This document shows positions 23,648-30,039 of a stretch of 30,039 bases of DNA, in pieces. The position numbers and the translations under genes were made by a program. This stretch comes from Avoscillospira sp045589035 (GTDB lineage: Bacteria; Bacillota; Clostridia; Oscillospirales; Oscillospiraceae): NCBI GenBank assembly GCA_045589035.1, contig JAZNFJ010000133.1, positions 1 through 30,039 on the forward strand, in the 5' to 3' direction. Under the pieces are notes generated by a model. It was given only the letters and a program-made list of their open reading frames with translations, was not told the DNA's origin and searched no databases. How positions within the stretch are numbered: position 1 is the first letter of the stretch; the number at the start of each line of letters is the position of its first letter.

Positions 23648-24823
23648 TCACTCTGCGGCATACTGACCGGCAATATCTGCATCCACAATTTCTTCGCCGC
23701 TTCTATTCTTCAGCTGTTCCTTAGAAATCTCAGACAAACCATCATTCACCGTAGCGCACAAATCACAGGTAGAACATTTGTCCAATTCTTCCTTGCTGAC
23801 CTTTCCATCCCGGTAATCCCGGACGATCTTGCTTTCATACATGGAGTAGGGCTTCTTCGTAAACAAGCTCTTGAATTTATGCCATGTCACCCAGAAGCCG
23901 GGAACCCAGATATACTTGTGCATAGCAGGAGATACGGAGCCGATCATCCAGCAATCCCGGTCACAGCAGCGAACTTTCTTCCGCACCGTTTCCGCAGCAT
24001 CACTGTTCCACAGTTCATCCCAGCTCTGCTCATTGAGGTTGCCCATGACTTCCTTATCCTTGGTGCCGTTGCAGGGCATCACATCGCCGTACGGGTCGAT
24101 AAAGAAGGTATCAAAACTCATATCACAGGGAAGCAGTCGCTTCTGGCCGTAGATATAATTAATCAAACCGTGATTGAAATAAGCGCGCATCCATTTCTTG
24201 GGGCTTTTGGACTTCAGCAGTTCGTTGATCAGATCTTCAAAATGCTTTGCCACCATAGGACGATCGTGGATAATGTTCTTTGCCTCCACAAAGTAGAAAC
24301 TGTTGTGCAGGGAAGCCGTTGCAAACTCCATGCCCATTTCATCGGAGATCTTGTAGAGCGACACCAAATCAGCGGCATTCTTATCCTGCACGGTCATGCC
24401 AAAGCCAACATCCTTCATGCCCATCTCTCGGAGAGTCTTCAGTGTGGTGTAACCCCGATTGAAGCCATCTTCCAAGCCTCGAATTTCATTGTTGGTCTGC
24501 TCCAGTCCTTCAATGGAGATTCGAATGCCGATGTTAGGAAACTCCTTGCACAAATCCACAATTCGGTCCGTAAAGAAACCGTTGGTAGAGATGACGATTC
24601 GATCGCTCTTTTGATGCAGTTCCCGAACGATCTCCTTCAGATCCTCCCGAATGAAAGGCTCTCCGCCGGTGATATTGGTGAAGTACATCGGAGGCAGCCT
24701 GCGGATGGTCTCCACAGAGATTTCTTCCTCCGGCTTGGAGGGTGCCTTGTATCGATTACACATATTGCACCGGGCATTGCACCGATAGGTGACAATGACA
24801 GTGCCATTCAGTTTTTTAGACAT
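23648..24823 (-). CDS. Radical SAM/SPASM domain enzyme of unknown substrate
   Basis: The 391 residues begin with a radical SAM core: C15-x3-C19-x2-C22 (CNARCNMC), TNITGGEPF, and VISTNGFF. A SPASM-like C-terminal part has cysteines in LPCDMSFDTFFIDPYGDVMPCNG, then RCCDRDCWM, then the final CSTCDLCATV, suggesting one or two auxiliary 4Fe-4S clusters. SPASM enzymes modify peptides (RiPPs), activate sulfatases, or act in sugar and cofactor chemistry. Here every neighbour makes polysaccharide, so modification of a sugar or lipid-linked glycan is a reasonable guess. AGAGG is 10 bases before the ATG; it is 44 bp after a glycosyltransferase gene. No sulfatase is in view. Confidence 0.9.
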   Translation of the reverse strand: MSKKLNGTVIVTYRCNARCNMCNRYKAPSKPEEEISVETIRRLPPMYFTNITGGEPFIREDLKEIVRELHQKSDRIVISTNGFFTDRIVDLCKEFPNIGIRISIEGLEQTNNEIRGLEDGFNRGYTTLKTLREMGMKDVGFGMTVQDKNAADLVSLYKISDEMGMEFATASLHNSFYFVEAKNIIHDRPMVAKHFEDLINELLKSKSPKKWMRAYFNHGLINYIYGQKRLLPCDMSFDTFFIDPYGDVMPCNGTKDKEVMGNLNEQSWDELWNSDAAETVRKKVRCCDRDCWMIGSVSPAMHKYIWVPGFWVTWHKFKSLFTKKPYSMYESKIVRDYRDGKVSKEELDKCSTCDLCATVNDGLSEISKEQLKNRSGEEIVDADIAGQYAAE

Positions 24824-24867
24824 AGCCGCAATGCCTCTTTTCTTTCAAAAGTAACGAAAGCCAAACA

Positions 24868-25905
24868 TTACTGTTCCACGCACAGATAGTGCATAAGCGC
24901 ATTGCCCAAACCTACACCAAAACTATACAGAGAATGCTTGTCTTCATACAGTTTTCGGCTGTTTGCCGCAATATTCTGATAAAAGGCCTCGTCATCATAA
25001 AGGGTTTCCACCGCAGCCAGCAGTGCATCTTTTTCTTTCGGAACGACCAGACCGGTCACACCGTTTGTCACATAGTCATCTGCCAGGCAGCTGGGCTCGG
25101 TAATAATAATCGGTTTGGAAAAAGACATGGTCTGGAGTAAAACAGTTTCTCCAGCAACGATTTTTCCATCCATAATGGGGATCACCATCATTTTGCAGTT
25201 GCGGATAAACTCATAGGATTCTTCCTGCCACACATTGTTGTAGACCTGGATATTCTCCGGCAAATTCTCTGCAGCCAGTTCATCGCAGACAATGCGGACC
25301 GAGTATTTTGTTTCCCCAAGACTGTCAATGAGAAATTTCCAGTCCCGGTTGCTGCGTCCCAATGCCAGAATATAATCATTGGTCGCAGGCTTCTCCATAT
25401 TCACGACCTTGGTGAAATCATTCACGCCAAAAGGCTGGAACACAAAGCGTTCCTTGGGCTCCTGAAAGATCTCCGCGCAGTAATCGCAGTATTTCTGAGA
25501 ACTGCAGATAAAAATATCCACATATTTGCTCTTTACCACATACCGCATAAAAGCAAAGTAAATCTTGCCGACCAGGCCTTTCTTGGGCTTATAGATCAAG
25601 TTCTTCACCATCACGGTATTGACTTTCTTTGTATGGAACAAGCGGCAATAGAAGGCGAAGAGAAGTCCGTAAAATGCCTGCCAACCAATAATATTGTCAT
25701 ATTTCTTCCGACGCAGGAACACTGCAAAGGGGAAACAGAAATACTTGATGTAGCGGATGAGATTATGGATCTTCGTCTTTCTTCCCTGATTGGACCGCAG
25801 CACCTCTGCCTGCCACTGCAGGCCGGTGGAGGCCTCCAGACCTTTGATAAAGTCTTCTGCTTCCTCATAGGAACTGTCAAACAGTGCTACATTTTTCTTT
25901 ACCAT
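24868..25905 (-). CDS. Glycosyltransferase (GT-B, family 4/1-like)
   Basis: The 345 residues have a two-Rossmann GT-B layout. The N-terminal half is rich in basic and aromatic residues (YIKYFCFPFAVFLRRKKYDNII), typical of membrane-associated acceptor domains. The C-terminal half carries DYILALGRSNRDWKFLIDSL, then VVPIMDGKIVAGETVLLQTMSFSKPIIIT, with the E-x7 type nucleotide-binding motif around AGETVLLQTM, and finally GVTGLVVPKEKDAL. It adds a sugar to the growing lipid-linked unit. The ATG starts 3 bases after the ugd stop, with AGAGGGA just upstream inside ugd, so the two genes are coupled. Confidence 0.85.
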   Translation of the reverse strand: MVKKNVALFDSSYEEAEDFIKGLEASTGLQWQAEVLRSNQGRKTKIHNLIRYIKYFCFPFAVFLRRKKYDNIIGWQAFYGLLFAFYCRLFHTKKVNTVMVKNLIYKPKKGLVGKIYFAFMRYVVKSKYVDIFICSSQKYCDYCAEIFQEPKERFVFQPFGVNDFTKVVNMEKPATNDYILALGRSNRDWKFLIDSLGETKYSVRIVCDELAAENLPENIQVYNNVWQEESYEFIRNCKMMVIPIMDGKIVAGETVLLQTMSFSKPIIITEPSCLADDYVTNGVTGLVVPKEKDALLAAVETLYDDEAFYQNIAANSRKLYEDKHSLYSFGVGLGNALMHYLCVEQ

Positions 25906-25908
25906 ACA

Positions 25909-27126
25909 TCAATCCCTCTGAAAAACATCACGGGTATACACCTTGTCCAAAACATCGGACAAGCCGCTGTCAATTCGATTTGCAAGAATGGATGCCGATC
26001 TTTGCTTGAATGCTTCCAGATCATTGACAATCTCACATCCGCAGAACCGGTCACCATCCGGGAGGGTGGGTTCATAAATAATGACCTCCGCACCCTTATC
26101 TTTGATTCGCTCCATAACACCCAGCACAGAGCTCTGGCGGAAATTATCGGAGTTGCTTTTCATGGCAAGTCTGTACACACCGATCACGATCTGGTTGGTT
26201 CCGGCTCTCTGCCCAGCAATCTCACAAACTCTTTCCGCCACATAGGACTTTCTGGTACGATTGCTTTCCACAATGGCCTGGATCAGGTTCTCCGGCACAT
26301 CTCTGTAATTTGCCAGCAGCTGCTTGGTATCCTTCGGCAGGCAATATCCGCCATAACCAAAAGACGGATTGTTGTAATGGGCGCCAATTCTCGGATCCAG
26401 ACAAACACCCTGAATAATCTGCTGTGTGTTCAGACCCTTGATCTCTGCATAGGTGTCCAGTTCATTAAAGTAGGAAACCCGCAGTGCCAGATAGGTATTG
26501 GCAAACAGCTTCACTGCCTCAGCCTCTGTAAAGCCCATCAGCAGGGTATCTACCTCTTCTTTCAGCGCGCCTTGCCGGAGCAGATCCGCAAACCTTTGGG
26601 CTGCAGCCACAAGCGCTTCATCAGCCAGATCCGTTCCGATCACAATTCGGCTGGGATAGAGGTTATCGTACAAAGCCTTGGATTCCCGTAAAAACTCCGG
26701 GCTGAACAGTAAATTCTTGATTCCAGTTTTCTCCCGAAGCCGCTGGGTGTACCCAACAGGAACCGTAGACTTGATCACGATCACTGCTTCCGGATTGACC
26801 GCTGCCGCAAGTTCCACCACTTTTTCAACCGCAGATGTATCAAAAGAATTCTTCTCATCATCGTAATTGGTGGGGGTTGCGACCACAATATACTGCGCCC
26901 TTTTATAGGCTTCGTCAGCATCCAGAGTGGCAGTCAGATCCAGTTCTTTCTCGCTCAGATATTTTTCTATATATTCATCCCGAATGGGAGATGTTCGACG
27001 ATTGATTGTTTCTACCCGCTCCGGAACAATATCAACGGCATAAACTTCGTGATACTGGGAAAGGAGAACAGCTATGGATAATCCCACATATCCGGTGCCT
27101 GCAACAGCGATTCGCAGTTTATTCAT
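25909..27126 (-). CDS. ugd: UDP-glucose 6-dehydrogenase
   Basis: Ugd oxidises UDP-glucose to UDP-glucuronate with two NAD+, feeding uronic acid into the capsule. The 405 residues begin with the NAD-binding VAGTGYVG (residues 8-15). STVPVG at about 120-125, SPEFLRE at 142-148, and the catalytic-Cys motif YGGYCLPKD, with C262, are all intact. The chosen ATG at 27126 gives the canonical MNKLRIAVAGTGYVG start and overlaps the upstream glycosyltransferase stop by 8 bases. An in-frame ATG at 27156 would add 10 residues but lacks a ribosome site. The enzyme indicates that the polysaccharide is acidic or contains glucuronate-derived sugars. UDP-N-acetyl-hexosamine dehydrogenase is the main alternative. 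Confidence 0.93.
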   Translation of the reverse strand: MNKLRIAVAGTGYVGLSIAVLLSQYHEVYAVDIVPERVETINRRTSPIRDEYIEKYLSEKELDLTATLDADEAYKRAQYIVVATPTNYDDEKNSFDTSAVEKVVELAAAVNPEAVIVIKSTVPVGYTQRLREKTGIKNLLFSPEFLRESKALYDNLYPSRIVIGTDLADEALVAAAQRFADLLRQGALKEEVDTLLMGFTEAEAVKLFANTYLALRVSYFNELDTYAEIKGLNTQQIIQGVCLDPRIGAHYNNPSFGYGGYCLPKDTKQLLANYRDVPENLIQAIVESNRTRKSYVAERVCEIAGQRAGTNQIVIGVYRLAMKSNSDNFRQSSVLGVMERIKDKGAEVIIYEPTLPDGDRFCGCEIVNDLEAFKQRSASILANRIDSGLSDVLDKVYTRDVFQRD

Positions 27127-28351
27127 CACCTGTTTCACACTCTCTTCCTTTTCCATCCGTGATCTGAAGCAATTTCTCCGTATATGCTTCTATATCTGCA
27201 AATACCGACCCTTCGCAGCCTTCTGTGTACTGCCGCAAACGTTCTATATTTACCCAAAGCTTTCTTATCTTCTCTTTCAGTTCCGGTTTGTTTCCGCTCT
27301 GGAATAGTTCGCCCGTCTGCTCCACCCGGATCAGTTCTGGAATGCCGCCGATATTTGCACCCAGGACCGGTGTGCCGTACATCTGGCTCTCCATGACGGA
27401 GAAGGGGCAGTTTTCATACCACTCGGAGGGATAAACCGTAAATCTGGCTTCCCGGATCAGCTTTTCCAATGCTTCTCCCTTTTGGAAACCCACATTCTTC
27501 AAATTGGGTACACCCTCCAGCAGATGCTCCAACGGACCGGAACCTGCAAAAACGAAGGGGATCTCCGGCAGTTCCTTTGCTGCCTGCACAAGGGTTTCAA
27601 TGCCCTTTTCCTGGGAGTATCTGCCGAAATACAGCACATAATCTTTCTTCTGCACATCCTTCTGCTCCACGGGATCCACAAAGTTGTGCATCGCCACCGT
27701 CTTTTTCGCCAGAACCGGATTGGCATCCAGCTTGGTCTTCATAAAGTTGGAGCAGCAGATGATCGTATCGATTTGCTTATAGACGCCCATCCACTTCCAA
27801 AAGGTTGCCTCCATAGTGCCAATGGCACTTTTTGCAAAGGAGCCGTGAATACACTTTCCTTTTGTGCAATGAAGGAAATGTCCACCCAGACATTTTTCGC
27901 AGACGGCCTGACTGCCGGGGTTGTAACACATATGATTGGGGCAGACCAGCTGATAGTCATGGGCGGTATAGAGGATCTTGCATGTATGACCTGTCTGCTT
28001 TTCCCACTTGCGGATCTCCAGAATCACACTGGGGGTCAGCTGATAGTTAAAATTGTTCAGATGGCACACATCCGGCTGAAAATCATTCAGTACCAGACGG
28101 ATCTTTTTTCTGGCCTCGGCAGAATAAATCGTCTTGATGGGATAGGTCAGCTTCGCCAGTTTGGAGCCGCCATGGAAATCCATGTCGGAGGTATAGGCAT
28201 CTACGCGGTTGCCCACCACGCGGCCTTCATGCTCCATACCGAAATACTGCACCTCATGGCCCCGGGACTGCAGATACTCGCCCAGCTTGAATATGTAAGT
28301 TTCCGATCCGCCGTTGGGATACAGGAATTTATTGACCATCAAAATTTTCAT
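27119..28351 (-). CDS. Glycosyltransferase family 4 with cysteine-rich insert
   Basis: This 410-residue GT-B enzyme has N-terminal MKILMVNKFLYPNGGSETY, a nucleotide-sugar-binding C-terminal domain with VLYFGRYSQEKGIETLV, GSGP, then PSEWYENCPFSVMESQMYGTPVL (E-x7-E retained) and GGIPELI. Between the domains, at about residues 135-165, lie seven cysteines and several histidines (CPNHMC, CEKC, HC, KGKCIHG), resembling a structural zinc site, known in some GT4 subgroups. The ATG at 28351 overlaps the upstream stop (ATGA), with GGAG 8 bases upstream. The longest open frame starts much earlier, inside the previous gene, and is not credible. It adds a sugar to the repeat unit. Confidence 0.93.
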   Translation of the reverse strand: MKILMVNKFLYPNGGSETYIFKLGEYLQSRGHEVQYFGMEHEGRVVGNRVDAYTSDMDFHGGSKLAKLTYPIKTIYSAEARKKIRLVLNDFQPDVCHLNNFNYQLTPSVILEIRKWEKQTGHTCKILYTAHDYQLVCPNHMCYNPGSQAVCEKCLGGHFLHCTKGKCIHGSFAKSAIGTMEATFWKWMGVYKQIDTIICCSNFMKTKLDANPVLAKKTVAMHNFVDPVEQKDVQKKDYVLYFGRYSQEKGIETLVQAAKELPEIPFVFAGSGPLEHLLEGVPNLKNVGFQKGEALEKLIREARFTVYPSEWYENCPFSVMESQMYGTPVLGANIGGIPELIRVEQTGELFQSGNKPELKEKIRKLWVNIERLRQYTEGCEGSVFADIEAYTEKLLQITDGKGRECETGDE

Positions 28352-29460
28352 TGATACAGCTCCAATGTTCTCTTTGTTACATCGTCCCAGTTGTATTTGC
28401 CGCAGATGAAATCGCAGGCGGTTTCTTTGTACTGTGCCACGGTTTCCGGCGCATCGCACAGTTTCTGCAGCACAGCCGCCAATGCAGCTGCATCGCCCTT
28501 GGAGAAGGACAGTCCCCTCCCCCCTGTCACGGCAGTACATTCTTCAATATCGCTGGTAAGGCAGCAGTTGCCGTAGCTCATGGCTTCCAGCAGGCTCAGG
28601 GGCATGCCTTCCAGATGGGAAGGCAGCACATACACATAGGCATTGCTGTAAAGTTCCTCCAGCAGTCTGCCCTGTACAAAGCCCGTAAAGCAAATCTGTT
28701 CATTTCCTTCTGCCAAAGCCTTCAGCTGTGCGGTATATGCTTCCGTATCGGAACTGCCGCCTGCAATCACCAGTTTTTTGTCGGTGTTCAGCTGCTGATA
28801 GGCTTCGATCAGATCGTGCACACCTTTTTCCGGGACAAGGCGCCCCAGGAAAAGGATATAATCATCTTTTTTCAAATCAAATTGCCGGGTGATTTCCATT
28901 GCTTCCCGGTTTTCCGACCGGGTCACACCATTGGGGATCAGAACCGTCTTTCTTCCGTAGGTATCCAGAAAATACTGCTGTACACCCTTACTCAGAACAA
29001 TGATCTCATCTGCATAGCGGGCAGCACATTTCTCCCCCAGCATGATATATGTCCGGGCGATCTTTCCCCACTTGGCTCTTCTGTGATCCAGACCGTGGAT
29101 GGTGGCAATGCACCGCTTACCAAACAGCTTCGGCAGCCACAGCATGGCGCAGGGTCCTTCCGCATGAAAGTGCACCACATCGAATTTTCCAAAAGCCGCT
29201 GCTATGGCACCCGTGACAGATGCGGTCATGGCTGCCAAACCTCTTTTATCCAGAGTCAGCACCTTTTTTATCCGCACACCCTTATATTCCTTCAAAGATG
29301 CGGTGTCATATTCCGATCCGCTGACATGCCTTCCTGCCCGATCAAAGCAGGTAACACGATGTCCCAGCGCAGCCATTCGCGTGGCAAGTTCTTCCACCAC
29401 GATTTCAACGCCGCCTTCCCGGGAAGGGATACGTTTGTGTCCAAGCATCGCAATCTTCAT
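28348..29460 (-). CDS. Glycosyltransferase family 4
   Basis: The 370-residue GT-B enzyme starts MKIAMLGHKRIPSREGGVEIVV, a start seen in rhamnosyl/galactosyl-type GT4s of capsule loci. It continues with DVVHFHAEGP and HGLDHRRAKWGK, then the donor-binding half with ILFLGRLVPEKGVHDLI, PSHLEGMPLSLLEAMSYGN (E-x7-E motif) and the C-terminal KYNWDDVTKRTLELY. It is probably an early transferase acting right after the priming enzyme. AAAGGA is 6 bases upstream of the ATG at 29460. Its stop overlaps the start of the next gene by 4 bases (ATGA), and the priming gene's stop lies in its ribosome site, so the three are translationally coupled. Confidence 0.95.
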   Translation of the reverse strand: MKIAMLGHKRIPSREGGVEIVVEELATRMAALGHRVTCFDRAGRHVSGSEYDTASLKEYKGVRIKKVLTLDKRGLAAMTASVTGAIAAAFGKFDVVHFHAEGPCAMLWLPKLFGKRCIATIHGLDHRRAKWGKIARTYIMLGEKCAARYADEIIVLSKGVQQYFLDTYGRKTVLIPNGVTRSENREAMEITRQFDLKKDDYILFLGRLVPEKGVHDLIEAYQQLNTDKKLVIAGGSSDTEAYTAQLKALAEGNEQICFTGFVQGRLLEELYSNAYVYVLPSHLEGMPLSLLEAMSYGNCCLTSDIEECTAVTGGRGLSFSKGDAAALAAVLQKLCDAPETVAQYKETACDFICGKYNWDDVTKRTLELYQ

Positions 29461-29470
29461 AGTATGTCCT

Positions 29471-30039
29471 TTACATGGAGCCTTTCTTGCCCAGAACGAC
29501 CTTAACTGTCTGCCACAAAATCCGAAGATCCAGGCCCATGCTCCATTCTCTGATATATTGTTTATCCAGCTCCACCACCTGCTCAAAATCGGTGATCTCG
29601 CTTCTGCCGCTGACCTGCCAAAGGCCCGTGATACCGGGCTTGATGGCCAGTCTTCCGCGATGGTGCAGTTCGTATTTCTCCCATTCATCCACCGTGGGGG
29701 GGCGGGTGCCAATCAGGGAAAGATCCCCCTTCAGCACATTGAAAAACTGCGGGAACTCATCCAGACTCCAGTCCCGGATGAAATTGCCGATGCCCTTCTT
29801 GATGGTCCCGTCCGGCCTTCTTTCACAGCCGATGATCCGGGGATCGAAGTCCAGCTTGAACATCATGCCGTCTTTGATGCGGTTTTCCTTCATCAGTTCC
29901 GCTTTCCGTGCTTCCGCATCGGGATACATGCTGCGGAACTTGTACATCTTGAACAGCTTGCCGTTTTTGCCCACCCGGGTCTGCTTGAAGAAGATCGGTC
30001 CGGGGGATTTGATGTAAATCAGAGGTCCGACGATCAATG
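29471..30039 (-). CDS. Priming sugar-phosphate transferase (bacterial sugar transferase family), 3' part
   Basis: This enzyme initiates the glycan by transferring a sugar-1-phosphate to undecaprenyl phosphate at the membrane. The visible 189 residues belong to the C-terminal catalytic domain: GPIFFKQTRVGKNGKLFKMYKFRSM, FDPRI, then SLDEFPQFFNVLKGDLSLIGTRPP with the Asp-Glu dyad of the PglC/WbaP superfamily, KPGITGLWQVSGRS and a closing DLRILWQTVKVVL. The gene continues beyond the window, so whether it has the extra N-terminal membrane domain of WbaP-type enzymes or is a short form cannot be seen. It is the most upstream visible gene of the capsule operon and overlaps the next ribosome site. 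Confidence 0.95.
   Translation of the reverse strand, partial: LIVGPLIYIKSPGPIFFKQTRVGKNGKLFKMYKFRSMYPDAEARKAELMKENRIKDGMMFKLDFDPRIIGCERRPDGTIKKGIGNFIRDWSLDEFPQFFNVLKGDLSLIGTRPPTVDEWEKYELHHRGRLAIKPGITGLWQVSGRSEITDFEQVVELDKQYIREWSMGLDLRILWQTVKVVLGKKGSM

Noticed and set aside
23648..24823. Anaerobic sulfatase-maturating enzyme
   Set aside because: The radical SAM/SPASM layout is similar, but no sulfatase is nearby and the neighbours are all polysaccharide genes, so a specific assignment is not supported.
1..30039. tRNA/rRNA genes, insertion sequences, integrase or attachment sites
   Set aside because: I saw no cloverleaf-like tRNA sequence, rRNA, transposase or phage integrase motif in the window.

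Overview
The window looks like a chromosomal segment of a gut-type Gram-positive Clostridia (Oscillospiraceae-like) bacterium. This is inferred from strong AGGAGG-type ribosome sites, a RR-HK-HtrA operon, the G+C-moderate codon use, and a giant secreted protein with the CxxC 'treble-clef-like' and cell-wall-binding-like repeats common in Firmicutes surface proteins. The species cannot be named from sequence reading alone.

Layout. (a) 1-5300, housekeeping and stress: the 5' part of recJ (minus strand, cut by the window edge), a Tyr-phosphatase-like gene on the plus strand with its own promoter, a shared bidirectional terminator, then a minus-strand operon of OmpR-type response regulator, sensor kinase and HtrA-like protease. 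(b) 5480-7510: plus-strand molybdenum-cofactor operon moaA-moaC-mogA/moaB, ending in a bidirectional terminator. A divergent moaE-like gene faces it as the last gene of the opposite operon. (c) 7507-30039: a long minus-strand exopolysaccharide/capsule locus. Read in the direction of transcription (right to left) it holds a priming sugar transferase (partial), two GT4 glycosyltransferases, UDP-glucose dehydrogenase, a third GT4-like transferase, a radical SAM/SPASM enzyme, a GT2 transferase, a Wzy-like polymerase, a duplicated-domain lipoprotein, a 10-kb gene for a 3328-residue surface protein, a Wzx-like flippase, a LicD-family phosphotransferase, and the moaE-like gene.

How it works together: the priming enzyme starts a lipid-linked glycan, the GTs extend it, and Ugd supplies UDP-glucuronate. 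The flippase and polymerase export and polymerise the glycan, and LicD probably adds a phospho-substituent. The most striking element is the giant protein placed between polymerase and flippase. It has a signal peptide, an InlB-like repeat, a beta-helix-like region, 20 CxxC repeats, an unrecognised helical domain, a phosphodiester glycosidase (NAGPA-type) domain, Ig-like domains and eight ~70-residue aromatic repeats at the C terminus. A phosphodiester-cleaving glycosidase next to a LicD enzyme suggests a dedicated system that decorates, binds and trims a phospho-substituted surface glycan. That link is inference. Most starts were chosen by ribosome-site position and often differ from the longest open frame.
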